Positions 45,429-54,072 of a stretch of DNA of 64,000 nucleotides are shown one piece after another. The stretch spans positions 496,001-560,000 of the forward strand of contig CAWJAM010000006.1 of the NCBI GenBank assembly GCA_963840835.1, in the 5' to 3' direction. The notes beneath the pieces are model-generated. The model ran no database searches. It was not told the origin of the DNA and saw only the letters and a program-made list of their open reading frames with translations. The first letter of the stretch is position 1. Every line of letters begins with the position of its first letter. Origin of the DNA: Rubrobacter_D sp963840835 (GTDB lineage Bacteria; Actinomycetota; Rubrobacteria; Rubrobacterales; Rubrobacteraceae). A program made the position numbers and the translations under genes.

Positions 45429-45545
45429 CACGCCTGCTTCGCAGGCTTGTCAGCACGCTCCCTCCGGTCGCTTGTCAGCACGCGTCGGGCCTAGCGGCCC
45501 TCGCTTGTCAGCAACGCTTCGCCCTTCGGGCTCGCTTTCAGCTTT
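45428..45545. repeat. 'CTTGTCAGCACGC' repeat copies
   Basis: Four forward units of the GCTTGTCAGCACGC...CGG family (for example CGCTTGTCAGCACGCGTCGGG), ending TTTCAGCTTTTTGG as in the copy at 43890. Confidence 0.7.
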
Positions 45546-45619
45546 TTGGGTTCGCTTGTGGGCTGGGTGCGCGATACTCGGTCGGTTGAAGTCGCTGTGA
45601 ATCGCGTTGGGATTGCGAG

Positions 45620-45647
45620 AGGAGGGCCCGAAGGTTCGGGCCCTCCT
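45620..45647. terminator. Bidirectional intrinsic terminator
   Basis: AGGAGGGCCCGAA (45620-45632), loop GG, TTCGGGCCCTCCT (45635-45647): a perfect 13-bp GC-rich stem between the convergent PRC-barrel and RTX-repeat genes. Confidence 0.7.
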
Positions 45648-45675
45648 GTGCGTTGGGTAGACTGGGTGGGGAGGC

Positions 45676-46137
45676 TTACGGGGTCTTCACGCGCTCGCAG
45701 TCTTCTTTGACGGTGTCGGCCTCGTCGGCGTAAACGGTGTCCGTACCTGGGCCGCAGGCAACCAGGTCCCCGACGGCTGGGATGTCCCTCGACTGGACGG
45801 TGTCGTTGCCGGCGCCGGCTTTGAACTGGTCGAGAGCGGGGTCGCCTCCCTGTCCGATCATGTTGTCCGCGCCGCTGCCGCCGTAGACGGTGTCCTTCCC
45901 GAGGCCGTCGCCGAGCTCGTCGGCACCCTGGCCGCCCTCGACGAGGTCGGCGCCACCGCCGCCGTTGATCTGGTCTCCGCCGCCGAGACCGGAGATCTGC
46001 TCAGCCAGCCGGGTGCCTGAGAGGATGTCGGTTCTGTCGGTGCCGGTGATCAAGAACTCGAAGGCCGCAAAGGCCACGCCAGAAGAGAACACCACCATGA
46101 GAGCCATTGCCGCCAGTAACGTCGCCGTCCGCCTCAT
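45676..46137 (-). CDS. Secreted calcium-binding RTX-repeat protein
   Basis: A 153-residue protein with a clear signal peptide (MRRTATLLAAMALMVVFSSGVAFA). The mature part has hemolysin-type nonapeptide repeats (GGGDQINGGGGADLVEGGQGADELGDG, GKDTVYGGSGADNMIG, GAGNDTVQSRD) that wind into a calcium-binding parallel beta roll. Its two cysteines (CGPGTD, DCERV) may form a disulfide. Such short actinobacterial forms are exported by Sec, and their function is not established. Confidence 0.87.
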   Translation of the reverse strand: MRRTATLLAAMALMVVFSSGVAFAAFEFLITGTDRTDILSGTRLAEQISGLGGGDQINGGGGADLVEGGQGADELGDGLGKDTVYGGSGADNMIGQGGDPALDQFKAGAGNDTVQSRDIPAVGDLVACGPGTDTVYADEADTVKEDCERVKTP

Positions 46138-46289
46138 CCGTGTCCCCTTACTCGTCTGGCCTCCGGTCTACACTGCGTACTTTAGAGGAGAGGTGTAACG
46201 GCACGGCTACATTCGAATAACCTTTCGGCCACGGTTCTATAACGTTTTGGTAACACCCTGCCGGCGAGATAGACCTTCGGGCAAGGGGG

Positions 46290-46352
46290 TACTTCAGCAT
46301 TTCAGCTTATTGGTGGCTGAAATGCTGACGTGCTGACTTGCTGAAATGCGCG
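46290..46352. repeat. 'CAGCATTTCAGC' repeat element
   Basis: TTCAGCATTTCAGC, a short TTATTGGTG loop, then the inverted GCTGAAATGCTGACGTGCTGA and TTGCTGAAATGCGCGG. Same family as 12752 and 49372, here without the extra hairpin. Confidence 0.7.
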
Positions 46353-46382
46353 GATCGGGCTTCTATCGGGGGCGCCCGTGCG

Positions 46383-46395
46383 TATAATTCTTGCG
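46383..46395 (+). promoter_or_regulatory. -10 element of ligA, possibly giving a leaderless transcript
   Basis: TATAAT (46383-46388) ends six bases before the GTG at 46395, the usual distance from a -10 box to the transcription start. There is no matching strong -35 and no ribosome site before the GTG, which together suggest leaderless translation. Confidence 0.5.
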
Positions 46396-48386
46396 TGGCC
46401 GGGGGCGTAGACGTTCGGGGAAGGATGGAGGATCTGCGAGAGCAGGTCCGCTATCACAACCGCCGCTACCACGTCGAGGACGCGCCGGAGATCTCCGACG
46501 CCGAGTATGACGCCCTCTACAGGGAGCTGGAAACGCTAGAGCGTGAGTATCCTGAGCTCGTTACCCATGACTCGCCCACCCAGCGGGTTGGCGGCGAGCC
46601 GGTCGAGGGGTTCGAGGCGGTCAGGCACTCCGTCCCGATGCTCTCCCTCGCGAACGCCCGCAAGGTGGAGGATTTGAGGGAGTGGGACGCCCGCGTGCGG
46701 CGGCTGCTCGGCGAGGACGAGTCGCCGCGCTACGTCACCGAGCGGAAGATCGACGGCCTCGCCGTCTCGCTTCGGTACGAGGGCGGACGCTTCGTCCGCG
46801 GCGCGACGCGCGGCAACGGTGCCGTCGGCGAGGACGTAACGGCCAACCTCGGCACCGTTCGCTCCATCCCGGAGAGGCTTGGCGACGACCCGCCACGGGT
46901 GATCGAACCGCGGGGCGAGGTGTACATGACGCTCGAAGACTTCGAGAGGCTCAACCGGCGGCAGGAGGAAGAGGGGAAAGCCCCCTTCGCCAACCCGCGC
47001 AACGCCGCCGCCGGGGCCATCCGGCAACTAGACTCCAGGATCACGGCCACAAGACCGCTCAAGGTCTACCTCTACGGCATCGGCGAGGGCGGCGAGGACT
47101 TCGAGAGCCACTCCGGGATGCTTGATAGATTGAAGGACTACGGTCTGCGGGCGAACCCGCACAAACTGCACGACTCCATAGAGTCCGTCGTGGAGGAGTG
47201 CCTGGAGGCGGCCGGCCAACGCGGTTCGCTCCCCTACCAGATCGACGGGGTCGTCGTGAAGGTGGATTCCCGCGAGCAGCAACTCGCGCTGGGCTCCGTG
47301 GCCAGGGCCCCGCGGTGGGCCATCGCCTTCAAGTTCGAGCCGCTCGCGGGACGAACGAAGTTGCTCGACATTCACGTCAAGGTAGGCAGGACCGGCGCCC
47401 TGACTCCACAGGCGGTGCTCGAGCCGGTGAACGTCGGCGGGGTCGTGATCTCACGCGCCACGTTGCACAATGAAGACTACGTCAGGGAGAAGGGTATCCT
47501 CATCGGCGATATGGTCGTCGTAGAGCGGGCAGGCGATGTGATCCCGCAGGTCGTCAAAGCCATCACCGAGGAACGCGAGGGCGACGAATACGCCTTCGAG
47601 ATGCCAGCCCGTTGCCCGGTCTGCGACGAACCCGTTTCGCGCCCTGAGGGCGAGGCCGTTACCCGTTGCGTGAACGCGCGCTGCCCCGCGCAGGCGCTGG
47701 AACACATCATCCACTGGTCATCGAAGTCAGCCATGGACATCGACGGCCTGGGCGAGAAGCTCGCCACCAGGCTCTTCGACCTCGGCTTTATTAAGGACGC
47801 CGCCGACGTCTACGACCTCGATGCCGGGCAGCTCGTCCCGTTAGAGGGCTTTGGACAGAAGAGCGCGGAGAACCTGATCGGGTCCATCGAACAGAGCAAG
47901 GAGAGGACGTTCTCCCGCGTCCTCTACGCCCTCGGCATCAGGCACGTCGGGGCTGTTACGGCGGGCCTTATCGCCGCGCGCTTTGGGGGGGAGGACCTGA
48001 TGCACGGCGTCGAGGTCGAACGGCTGACCGAGATCGACGGCATCGGAGGCGTCGTCGCCCGCGCCGTCGCAGAGTACTTCGACCTGAAGGACAACCGCGA
48101 CCTCGTCCGACGCCTGATGGAGCGGGGCCTCGACTTCGGACGCGAAGAAGGTGGCCCTTCGGAGGGCCCGCTCAACGGCAAACGCGTCGTCATAACCGGA
48201 ACCCTCGACCGTCCCCGCAGCTACTACGTCGGGCGGCTGGAGGCGGCCGGAGGCACCTTCACCTCCTCCGTCAGCAAGAACACAGACTACGTCCTGGCCG
48301 GCGAGGAGGCCGGCTCGAAGCTGGAGAGGGCAAAGGAACTCGGTGTTCCCATCCTCGACGACGCCGGGTTCGAAGAGCTATTGTAG
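46395..48386 (+). CDS. ligA: NAD-dependent DNA ligase
   Basis: Start taken at GTG 46395 (663 residues); the ATG at 46425 is the alternative. The adenylation domain contains the active-site lysine K118 in TERKIDGLAVSLRY. The OB fold and the zinc finger (CPVCDEPVSRPEGEAVTRCVNARCPAQ), the helix-hairpin-helix region, and a C-terminal BRCT domain (LNGKRVVITGTLDRPRSYYVGRLEAAGGTFTSSVSKNTDYVLAGEEAGSKLERAKELGV) complete the family order. It seals nicks during replication and repair. Confidence 0.97.
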   Translation: MAGGVDVRGRMEDLREQVRYHNRRYHVEDAPEISDAEYDALYRELETLEREYPELVTHDSPTQRVGGEPVEGFEAVRHSVPMLSLANARKVEDLREWDARVRRLLGEDESPRYVTERKIDGLAVSLRYEGGRFVRGATRGNGAVGEDVTANLGTVRSIPERLGDDPPRVIEPRGEVYMTLEDFERLNRRQEEEGKAPFANPRNAAAGAIRQLDSRITATRPLKVYLYGIGEGGEDFESHSGMLDRLKDYGLRANPHKLHDSIESVVEECLEAAGQRGSLPYQIDGVVVKVDSREQQLALGSVARAPRWAIAFKFEPLAGRTKLLDIHVKVGRTGALTPQAVLEPVNVGGVVISRATLHNEDYVREKGILIGDMVVVERAGDVIPQVVKAITEEREGDEYAFEMPARCPVCDEPVSRPEGEAVTRCVNARCPAQALEHIIHWSSKSAMDIDGLGEKLATRLFDLGFIKDAADVYDLDAGQLVPLEGFGQKSAENLIGSIEQSKERTFSRVLYALGIRHVGAVTAGLIAARFGGEDLMHGVEVERLTEIDGIGGVVARAVAEYFDLKDNRDLVRRLMERGLDFGREEGGPSEGPLNGKRVVITGTLDRPRSYYVGRLEAAGGTFTSSVSKNTDYVLAGEEAGSKLERAKELGVPILDDAGFEELL

Positions 48387-48430
48387 TCGGTCAGCATTTC
48401 AGCACTTCAGCTTGTCAGCTTTTGTTCGCT
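48387..48430. repeat. 'GTCAGCATTTCAGC' repeat
   Basis: GGTCAGCATTTCAGCACTTCAGCTTGTCAGCTTTTG immediately follows the ligA stop, between it and the convergent DapA-family gene. Confidence 0.6.
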
Positions 48431-48438
48431 AGCGGCTG

Positions 48439-49359
48439 TTAGAGTAGCTCTGCTAGGGGCACGCTGGAGAGGAGGTTCTTTGTTTGCTCATCGTCCAGAG
48501 CGGAGAGTGGCGGCCTGAGGTTGCGCCATGCCTTATCGCCGGTCAGGTGGGCCATGAGGGCTTTGAGGGCAGGTATTACAGGGTACGCCTCTATGGACCC
48601 TCGGAGATCGCTCAGGCGCTCTTGGAGGGTTTCTGCTTCGCTGTCTCGGCCTGTCGCGTGCGCGTCGTAGACCCGGCGGGCGAGGCGGGAGGTTACGTTG
48701 ACGGTGGCGGAGATGCATCCTGAGCCGCCGCTTCGCAGCGTTTCCAGAAGCAGGGTCTCGGTTCCGGCGAAGACGGAGAGGTCAGGGAACTCGCGGCAGA
48801 GGGTCGCGATGCGTTCCATGTCACCGGAGCTGTCTTTGGTGCCAGCGATCGCACCGGGGTATGCGTCGATGAGGCGTGAGATCAAGGGCAGACCGAGATC
48901 CACGCCCGTCATCTGCGGGATGTGGTAGAGGTAGAGCCGAAGACGGTCGTCGCCGACGCGCTCGATGACCTCGGCGAAGAAACGGAACAGGCCGTCGTCG
49001 CCCACGCCCTTGTAGTAGAAGGGTGGCAGCACGAGCACGCCCGCGGCGCCGGCCTCGAGCGCCGCGCGGCTCAGGCCGACGGTGTCGGTGAGGGCGCATG
49101 ACCCCGTACCCGGTAACAACGTCTCGGCGGGGACGCCGCCTTCGAGTAGCGCTTCGAGCGCCGCGAGCCGCTCGCCCGCGGAGAGGGAGTTGGCCTCGCC
49201 CGTCGTCCCGAAGACCGAGAGCCCGTGGCAGCCCGCCGCGAGCAGCCTGTGGCAGTGGGCGGCGAAAGCCGCGTGGTCGGTTGCCAGGTCCCCGGCCATC
49301 GGGGTAAGAACAGCCGCCAGAACGCCCTTCGGACCCGCTGTAATCTCTTCGCGATCCAT
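48439..49359 (-). CDS. DapA/NanA-family class I aldolase (dihydrodipicolinate synthase-like)
   Basis: ATG at 49359 with AAGGAG before it; 306 residues. Family marks are FGTTGEANSLSAGER (substrate carboxylate loop), the catalytic Tyr in LYLYHIPQMTGVDL and the Schiff-base lysine in AIAGTKDSSGDMERI. The true DapA or another lyase (4-hydroxy-2-oxoglutarate, N-acetylneuraminate) cannot be told apart here; no lysine genes are adjacent, so a catabolic aldolase is as likely. Both ends are bordered by intergenic repeats. Confidence 0.87.
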   Translation of the reverse strand: MDREEITAGPKGVLAAVLTPMAGDLATDHAAFAAHCHRLLAAGCHGLSVFGTTGEANSLSAGERLAALEALLEGGVPAETLLPGTGSCALTDTVGLSRAALEAGAAGVLVLPPFYYKGVGDDGLFRFFAEVIERVGDDRLRLYLYHIPQMTGVDLGLPLISRLIDAYPGAIAGTKDSSGDMERIATLCREFPDLSVFAGTETLLLETLRSGGSGCISATVNVTSRLARRVYDAHATGRDSEAETLQERLSDLRGSIEAYPVIPALKALMAHLTGDKAWRNLRPPLSALDDEQTKNLLSSVPLAELL

Positions 49360-49371
49360 GATCTCCTTTTC

Positions 49372-49485
49372 AGCAGTCAGCATTTCAGCCAGTCAGCATT
49401 TCAGCTTTCTCTTGCTGAAGTGCTGAAATGCTGACTGGCTGACGTGCGCGAATAGCAGAGGTCTAGACCTCTGCTATTCGCTTTT
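49372..49485. repeat. Composite 'GCATTTCAGC' element with a 17-bp perfect palindrome
   Basis: CAGTCAGCATTTCAGCCAGTCAGCATTTCAGC then inverted TTGCTGAAGTGCTGAAATGCTGACTGGCTGA units, followed by the palindrome with arms GCGAATAGCAGAGGTCT / AGACCTCTGCTATTCGC (49448-49481) and TTTT. The hairpin differs by only two or three bases per arm from the one at 12830. Confidence 0.8.
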
Positions 49486-49548
49486 GCATTCGGACCGTAG
49501 ATCCTAACTGCCCCCTCTCGGAGGTCAAGCTCCGCGAAGGGGGGCGAC

Positions 49549-51069
49549 TCATTGCTGCTTCGGTAGGCTGGCGGGGGGTTTGGGGTGCGGGAGGTTTGCG
49601 GGCGCGGTCTTCCCGACCTTGTAGACGACCACCGAGGCGCCGTCGAAGCGCTCGTAGTGGACCGGCTGGAAGGTTCGCTGGAGCATGGTGAGCAACCGCT
49701 GGTCCGGCTCCGCGCCGGAGATGAAGTGGAAGACCTCGCGGTAGTCTCCCTCCTTCACCCTGTTCTCTACCTTCGGGAAGTCTTTCGCCGTGCACGCTTC
49801 GACGTCGCTCCTCCCGCCGCTTTCTCCGGCATTCAGGTAGTAGTCGAGCCTGCCGTCGGCGTCGCAGCGGACGGTGAGGGTGCCCTCATCTTCGTGTCCT
49901 ACCACGTAGGCGGCTGCCTCGCGGAGTTGTTCCTTGGCCGGGGTAGTGTAGTAGTCCATCGAGAAGAGCAGGTAAGCGAGGCCCGCGCCGGCCAGCCCGA
50001 TGGCTACGGTTCCCTGGAAGACCCCCGCCGCCCTGCCCGAGAACGCGCGGGTTACCGAACGCGCGACGAGGAGGTAGACGGCCGGGAGTGAGACCAGGAG
50101 GTTTTCGGTGGTGAGCACGTGGACGAAAGACTGGGAGATGACGTAGGCCAAGACGAAAGGTCCAAGGGCCCAGACCACGAGCAGCAAGCCGGGCGGGACC
50201 CCGCCGCCCTTGCGGCGGGGCCGCAGGTCGTCCCAACCGCGGAGAAGGAGAAAGGCGAGCAACGTCCACGCGGCCAGCACGAGCAACCCCGAGCGGCCGA
50301 AGAGGAACCCGAAGTAGTCGGGCAGGGCCTGCAGAACCGGGGAACTGGCCCTCTCACCGTGCCCGAGCTGGTAGACCATGCCAGGCACCCAGGGCAGATA
50401 GGCGAGGACTACGGGGACGCAAAGGAGCAAGACCTTGCGCAGCGTGCCTAAAGCGAGCGCCGCCAGCGCGACACCCTGCAACAAAACGAGTAGGAGTCCG
50501 AAGTAGTGCAGGTAAGCGCAGAGTACGGCGCTGACGATGTAGAGTGCGGCCTCCCTCCTGGGCAGTTCCCCGCGGTAACGGAGGCCGAGCATAACGTCCC
50601 ACCAGAAATAGGAGGCCAGGATGGAGAGCAGGATCAGCATGGAGAGCGGGCGGGCCTCCTGGCTGAAGTAGACGGGGGCCCAGAGGACCGCGACCAGGAG
50701 GGCCGCTATCAGGCCCTCGCGCTCGGAGTAGAGCCTCCTGCCGAGGAGGTAGATCGCCGGTATACACAGCCACCCCGCGACGGCGGAAGGAAGCCTCAAA
50801 GCCCACTCCGAATCGCCGAAGATCCACTGCGTGAAGTGGAGGATCAGGAAGTAGAGGGGAGGTTGTGTGCCGTCCCGGACTACCCGGGAGATAGTATCGC
50901 TCTCGCTGAAGTCCCAGCTCGCCAGCTCGCCGCCCCACAGCGACTGAAAGTCCAGGCCGTAGAACCGCAGCACCGCGCCGAGGAGCATAATCGCAACCAG
51001 GGCGAGAGGCGCCCACTCTTCCCGCGGCAAAGCGAGAAGCGTCTTGCGGCGATAGTCGTGCTTCAGCAC
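49549..51069 (-). CDS. GT-C fold glycosyltransferase (family 39, ArnT/PMT-like)
   Basis: A 506-residue membrane protein with about ten membrane segments. The first extracytoplasmic loop (YGLDFQSLWGGELASWDFSESDTISRVVRDGTQPPLYFLILHF) has the acidic positions of GT39-like enzymes, though the usual first Asp-Glu is Gly-Glu here, and QEARPLSMLILLSILASYFWW is typical of the family. They use polyprenyl-phosphate sugars to modify proteins or lipids outside the membrane. The C-terminal about 130 residues form a soluble extracytoplasmic domain with two cysteines (CDADGR, DVEACTAKDF). Confidence 0.83.
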   Translation of the reverse strand: MLKHDYRRKTLLALPREEWAPLALVAIMLLGAVLRFYGLDFQSLWGGELASWDFSESDTISRVVRDGTQPPLYFLILHFTQWIFGDSEWALRLPSAVAGWLCIPAIYLLGRRLYSEREGLIAALLVAVLWAPVYFSQEARPLSMLILLSILASYFWWDVMLGLRYRGELPRREAALYIVSAVLCAYLHYFGLLLVLLQGVALAALALGTLRKVLLLCVPVVLAYLPWVPGMVYQLGHGERASSPVLQALPDYFGFLFGRSGLLVLAAWTLLAFLLLRGWDDLRPRRKGGGVPPGLLLVVWALGPFVLAYVISQSFVHVLTTENLLVSLPAVYLLVARSVTRAFSGRAAGVFQGTVAIGLAGAGLAYLLFSMDYYTTPAKEQLREAAAYVVGHEDEGTLTVRCDADGRLDYYLNAGESGGRSDVEACTAKDFPKVENRVKEGDYREVFHFISGAEPDQRLLTMLQRTFQPVHYERFDGASVVVYKVGKTAPANLPHPKPPASLPKQQ

Positions 51070-51274
51070 GGGAACCCCCTCTCACTCATCCTCCGTCCCC
51101 GTAATCGACGCTGTAGGATGTTAAACAGGTTCTCGAAGTACATCAATATGTCGATATACCCGAGAGGCAGGACCCGCTCGCGAATGACCCCTACACTTAG
51201 GCGTGTTGCCACCCGGCAACCCCATGGTTGGTAGTCTGTAGATCTAGTAGAACAACGGAGGTATCGTACGGCCG

Positions 51275-52273
51275 ATGAGCACGGAGAGAGAGAAAGGGAG
51301 AGGAGCAGAACGAACGTCGCCGGAGAGGATCGTCCCGTCCTGTTGCGCGCCAGGGAGGCCGGCTTCCGAGGAGTCTTTCGGACGACCACGGGGAGAGCTG
51401 GGGACGGCAAAGGCTTCTGAGGAGGGCATGATCCGGCTTCCCGGTGGCACCTTCTTGATGGGCACCGACGACGGCGAGGGGTTCCCGCGCGACGGTGAGG
51501 GACCGGTGCGCAGGATCACGCTAGATCCTTTCTACATCTCCCCTTACGCGACCACGAACGCCGAGTTCTCGACGTTCGTACAGGAGACGGGCTACGAGAC
51601 GGATGCCGAGAGGTTCGGCTGGTCTTTCGTGTTCTACCGGTTCCTCACGGCCAGAGCGAAGAAGAAGGTGAGGGGAACGGTGGACGCCGCCCCCTGGTGG
51701 AGGGCCGTCGGGGGGGCCAACTGGAGGCGCCCGGAGGGGCCGGGGTCTGGCATCAAGACCCGCATGAGACATCCAGTGGTCCACGTCTCCCACAACGACG
51801 CGCTCGCATACTGCGAATGGGCGGGGAAGCGGCTGCCGACCGAGGCCGAGTGGGAGTACGCGGCCAGGGGCGGTCACGAACAGAGGCGTTACCCCTGGGG
51901 CGAGACGCTGACCCCGGAAGGGGAGCACCTCTGCAACATCTGGCAGGGCGAGTTCCCGACCAGAAACACTACCAAAGACGGCTACGCGGGCACGGCGCCC
52001 GTCGATTCGTTTCCCCCGAACGACTTCGGGCTCTACAACGTCTCCGGCAACGCGTGGGAGTGGTGCCAGGACTGGTTCTCGGCCACCTTCCACGTAGGCC
52101 CCACCAGGGAGAACCCCGTAGGCCCCCCCACGGGCACCTCGAGGGTCATCCGCGGAGGCTCCTACCTGTGCCACAAGTCCTACTGCAACCGCTACAGGGT
52201 CGCGGCCCGCAGCTCGAACACCCCGGACAGCTCCACAGGCAACTCCGGCTTCCGCTGCGCCGCCGACGCGTAG
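51275..52273 (+). CDS. Formylglycine-generating enzyme (copper type)
   Basis: A 332-residue FGE-sulfatase domain protein: MIRLPGGTFLMGTDDGEGFPRDGEGPVRRITLDPFYISPYATTNAEF, RLPTEAEWEYAARGG, YNVSGNAWEWCQDW and GGSYLCHKSYCNRYRVAARSSNTPDSSTGNSGFRCA. The two active-site cysteines C299 and C304 (CHKSYC), which bind Cu(I) in real FGEs, are present, so it should oxidise a Cys in CxPxR to formylglycine. No sulfatase gene is in the window. Its N-terminal about 50 residues (with PSCCAPGRP) are as in actinobacterial FGEs. Confidence 0.9.
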   Translation: MSTEREKGRGAERTSPERIVPSCCAPGRPASEESFGRPRGELGTAKASEEGMIRLPGGTFLMGTDDGEGFPRDGEGPVRRITLDPFYISPYATTNAEFSTFVQETGYETDAERFGWSFVFYRFLTARAKKKVRGTVDAAPWWRAVGGANWRRPEGPGSGIKTRMRHPVVHVSHNDALAYCEWAGKRLPTEAEWEYAARGGHEQRRYPWGETLTPEGEHLCNIWQGEFPTRNTTKDGYAGTAPVDSFPPNDFGLYNVSGNAWEWCQDWFSATFHVGPTRENPVGPPTGTSRVIRGGSYLCHKSYCNRYRVAARSSNTPDSSTGNSGFRCAADA

Positions 52274-52274
52274 G

Positions 52275-52330
52275 GCGGTTCGCAAAGCGAACCGCGCTGT
52301 CAGCGGTCAGCTAGTCAGCCTTCAGCCTTT
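52275..52330. repeat. Hairpin plus 'GTCAGC' repeat remnant
   Basis: GCGGTTCGC-AAA-GCGAACCGC (52275-52295) right after the FGE stop, followed by GCTGTCAGCGGTCAGCTAGTCAGCCTTCAGC. A probable terminator. A related 20-base palindrome based on GGGCGGTTCG occurs at 52568-52587. Confidence 0.6.
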
Positions 52331-52508
52331 CGCGGGCGCGCTGTATGTATTTCTCGGCAGCTTCGGGGTTGTTGTAGCTCAAGGTACCGCCGGTCATGGG
52401 GTTCTTGATCTCGTAGTGGCCGCCGGCCCCTTTGTCTATGATGACCGGGTAGTAACGGTCTCCGACCTGCTTTATGGCGTACTCGGTGATGTTGCTGTCT
52501 TCACCCAA
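52311..52508 (-). CDS. Small conserved-type hypothetical protein
   Basis: A 65-residue protein (MGEDSNITEYAIKQVGDRYYPVIIDKG...YEIKNPMTGGTLSYNNPEAAEKYIQRARERLKAD) with an ordered alpha/beta look and a basic C-terminal helix. No family is recognised. The first codons lie close to GAGGCTAGTTGG, so the ribosome site is modest. Confidence 0.6.
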   Translation of the reverse strand: MGEDSNITEYAIKQVGDRYYPVIIDKGAGGHYEIKNPMTGGTLSYNNPEAAEKYIQRARERLKAD

Positions 52509-52601
52509 CTAGCCTCCTTCGGACGCCTGGCTTCACTATACGTCCTTCGGGATGGCGCGGTTTGCGTGGGCGGTTCGCGAACCGCCCCTATAGGTCCCGC
52601 T

Positions 52602-53009
52602 CTAGACATCCTTCGTCAGGATGGCCGCCTCCGGCGGGGTCAAAGGTTCGCGGCGCGAGGTCCCGAGGGTTACGCGTCGCACGAAGCCAGCGCCCACGGT
52701 TTTCGGCTGGTAAGAGGGAAAGGAGTGGAGGAAGTATTTGCCGGGTCCGCGCCTGCGGGCGGGGCGGTGTTCGATCCATAGTAGAGGACGGGGCAGGTCG
52801 GGCAGGCCGTCCGAGAAGTGCTCCCTTATGACTTCGGCGGCCAGGAAGCCCGAGACTTCCCCGGTGGCGACGTCTCCGACCCTGGGGAGCTGTTCGCAGA
52901 CCACCACGGGGGCGTCGCCTTCGGCGCCTTTGTAGATCCTGATCCAGCAGCAGCCGGCCCCGAGCCTGTAGCCCGTCCTGTGGTGCATGTACTCGTGCGT
53001 GAGGTTCAT
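52602..53009 (-). CDS. Hypothetical protein
   Basis: The start is placed at ATG 53009 (MNLTHEYMHHRTGYRLGAGCCWIRIYKGAEGDAPVVVCEQLPRVGDVATGEVSGFLAAEVIREHF), 135 residues; the longer frame runs into the epimerase gene. The content is alpha/beta with WIRIYKG and LLWIEHRP strands and a basic tail. No family is recognised. It follows the epimerase gene with 22 bp between and may be co-transcribed. Confidence 0.65.
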   Translation of the reverse strand: MNLTHEYMHHRTGYRLGAGCCWIRIYKGAEGDAPVVVCEQLPRVGDVATGEVSGFLAAEVIREHFSDGLPDLPRPLLWIEHRPARRRGPGKYFLHSFPSYQPKTVGAGFVRRVTLGTSRREPLTPPEAAILTKDV

Positions 53010-53031
53010 CAATCCATCCCCAGAAGGGTCC

Positions 53032-54021
53032 CTACAGGGTGCCACCGTGCCAGGCAGAGAGCAACTGCCGTTCCCTCTCAGGCTTCAAGCCGGCGGCCAG
53101 ATCAGCTCCTACTCTCTTGCTGTCCCACTCGAGCACGTCCCTGATCGTCTCCGAGAGGGGCCGAAACGCGAGCCCCGCCGCGATGGCCCTGCCACAATCG
53201 ACGTCCAGCATGCCGGCATACTCCCGCGGCACCCACAATGGCAGCTCCGTGAACGGCTCTACTCCGTTCTGCTCCAGGAATTCCTCGGATACCCAGACAA
53301 GCCGAGCGTCGCCACCGCTGGCCGCCTCGCACTCCCCCAACAGCTTTCCCAGGTGCAGTTCGTAGTCCGGACCCGTGGCGTTGTACGTTCCGGTTTGTTG
53401 CTCCGCGGACATCTTTACAATCCACCCCGCGAGGTCCCTCACGTCGATGAATTGCACCTGGCGCTCCGGACGGTCGGGGGCCAGGACTTCGCCGCCGGCG
53501 GAGATTCGCCGCGGCCAGTACGTGAAACGGTCCGTGGGATCGTGGGGGCCTGAGATCAAACCGGGACGGACGTTGAGCACCCTGCCGGGCATCTCCTCCT
53601 CGGCCGCCCGCTCGCACAGCGCCTTGAGCCCCCCGTACGTCTCCCCCGTGACCGCCTCGACCGTGGGATCGTCCAACTCCTCGACCGGCGCCCCTTCGTC
53701 GGCCCCCGGCCCGATGGCGTCCGAATACACGGAGATGCTGGAGACGAAAGTGTAATGGTCCACCACATCGTCTAGAAGCCGGGCAGAGGCCCTGACGACG
53801 CGGGGCACGTAGCCGCAGGTGTCGATCGCGGCGTCCCAGCGCCGCCCCTGCAGGGCCGAGAGTTCCCCGTCCCTGTCGCCCCTTATGGTCTCTACCCCGG
53901 GGAACAGGTCGGGGTCGCTGAGGCCCCGGTTGAAGAGCGTGACCCGGTGGCCGTCCCCGAGCGCCGCCTCGACGAGGTAGCGCCCGAGAAAGCCCGTGCC
54001 GCCCATGATCAGCAAGTCCAT
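53032..54021 (-). CDS. NAD-dependent epimerase/dehydratase family protein
   Basis: A 329-residue extended short-chain dehydrogenase: MDLLIMGGTGFLGRYLVEAAL (GxxGxxG), IDTCGYVPRVVRAS, VSSISVYSD and TYGGLKALCERA. Here the YxxxK position reads Y-G-G-L-K, so the catalytic pair is kept. The size and the start resemble the atypical reductases of the CSP41/isoflavone type. The substrate is unknown. Confidence 0.87.
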   Translation of the reverse strand: MDLLIMGGTGFLGRYLVEAALGDGHRVTLFNRGLSDPDLFPGVETIRGDRDGELSALQGRRWDAAIDTCGYVPRVVRASARLLDDVVDHYTFVSSISVYSDAIGPGADEGAPVEELDDPTVEAVTGETYGGLKALCERAAEEEMPGRVLNVRPGLISGPHDPTDRFTYWPRRISAGGEVLAPDRPERQVQFIDVRDLAGWIVKMSAEQQTGTYNATGPDYELHLGKLLGECEAASGGDARLVWVSEEFLEQNGVEPFTELPLWVPREYAGMLDVDCGRAIAAGLAFRPLSETIRDVLEWDSKRVGADLAAGLKPERERQLLSAWHGGTL

Positions 54022-54072
54022 CGGTGCCTCCGGAAGGCTGGAGCGAGGAGCGTCTCCCCGCCCCGATTTTCT

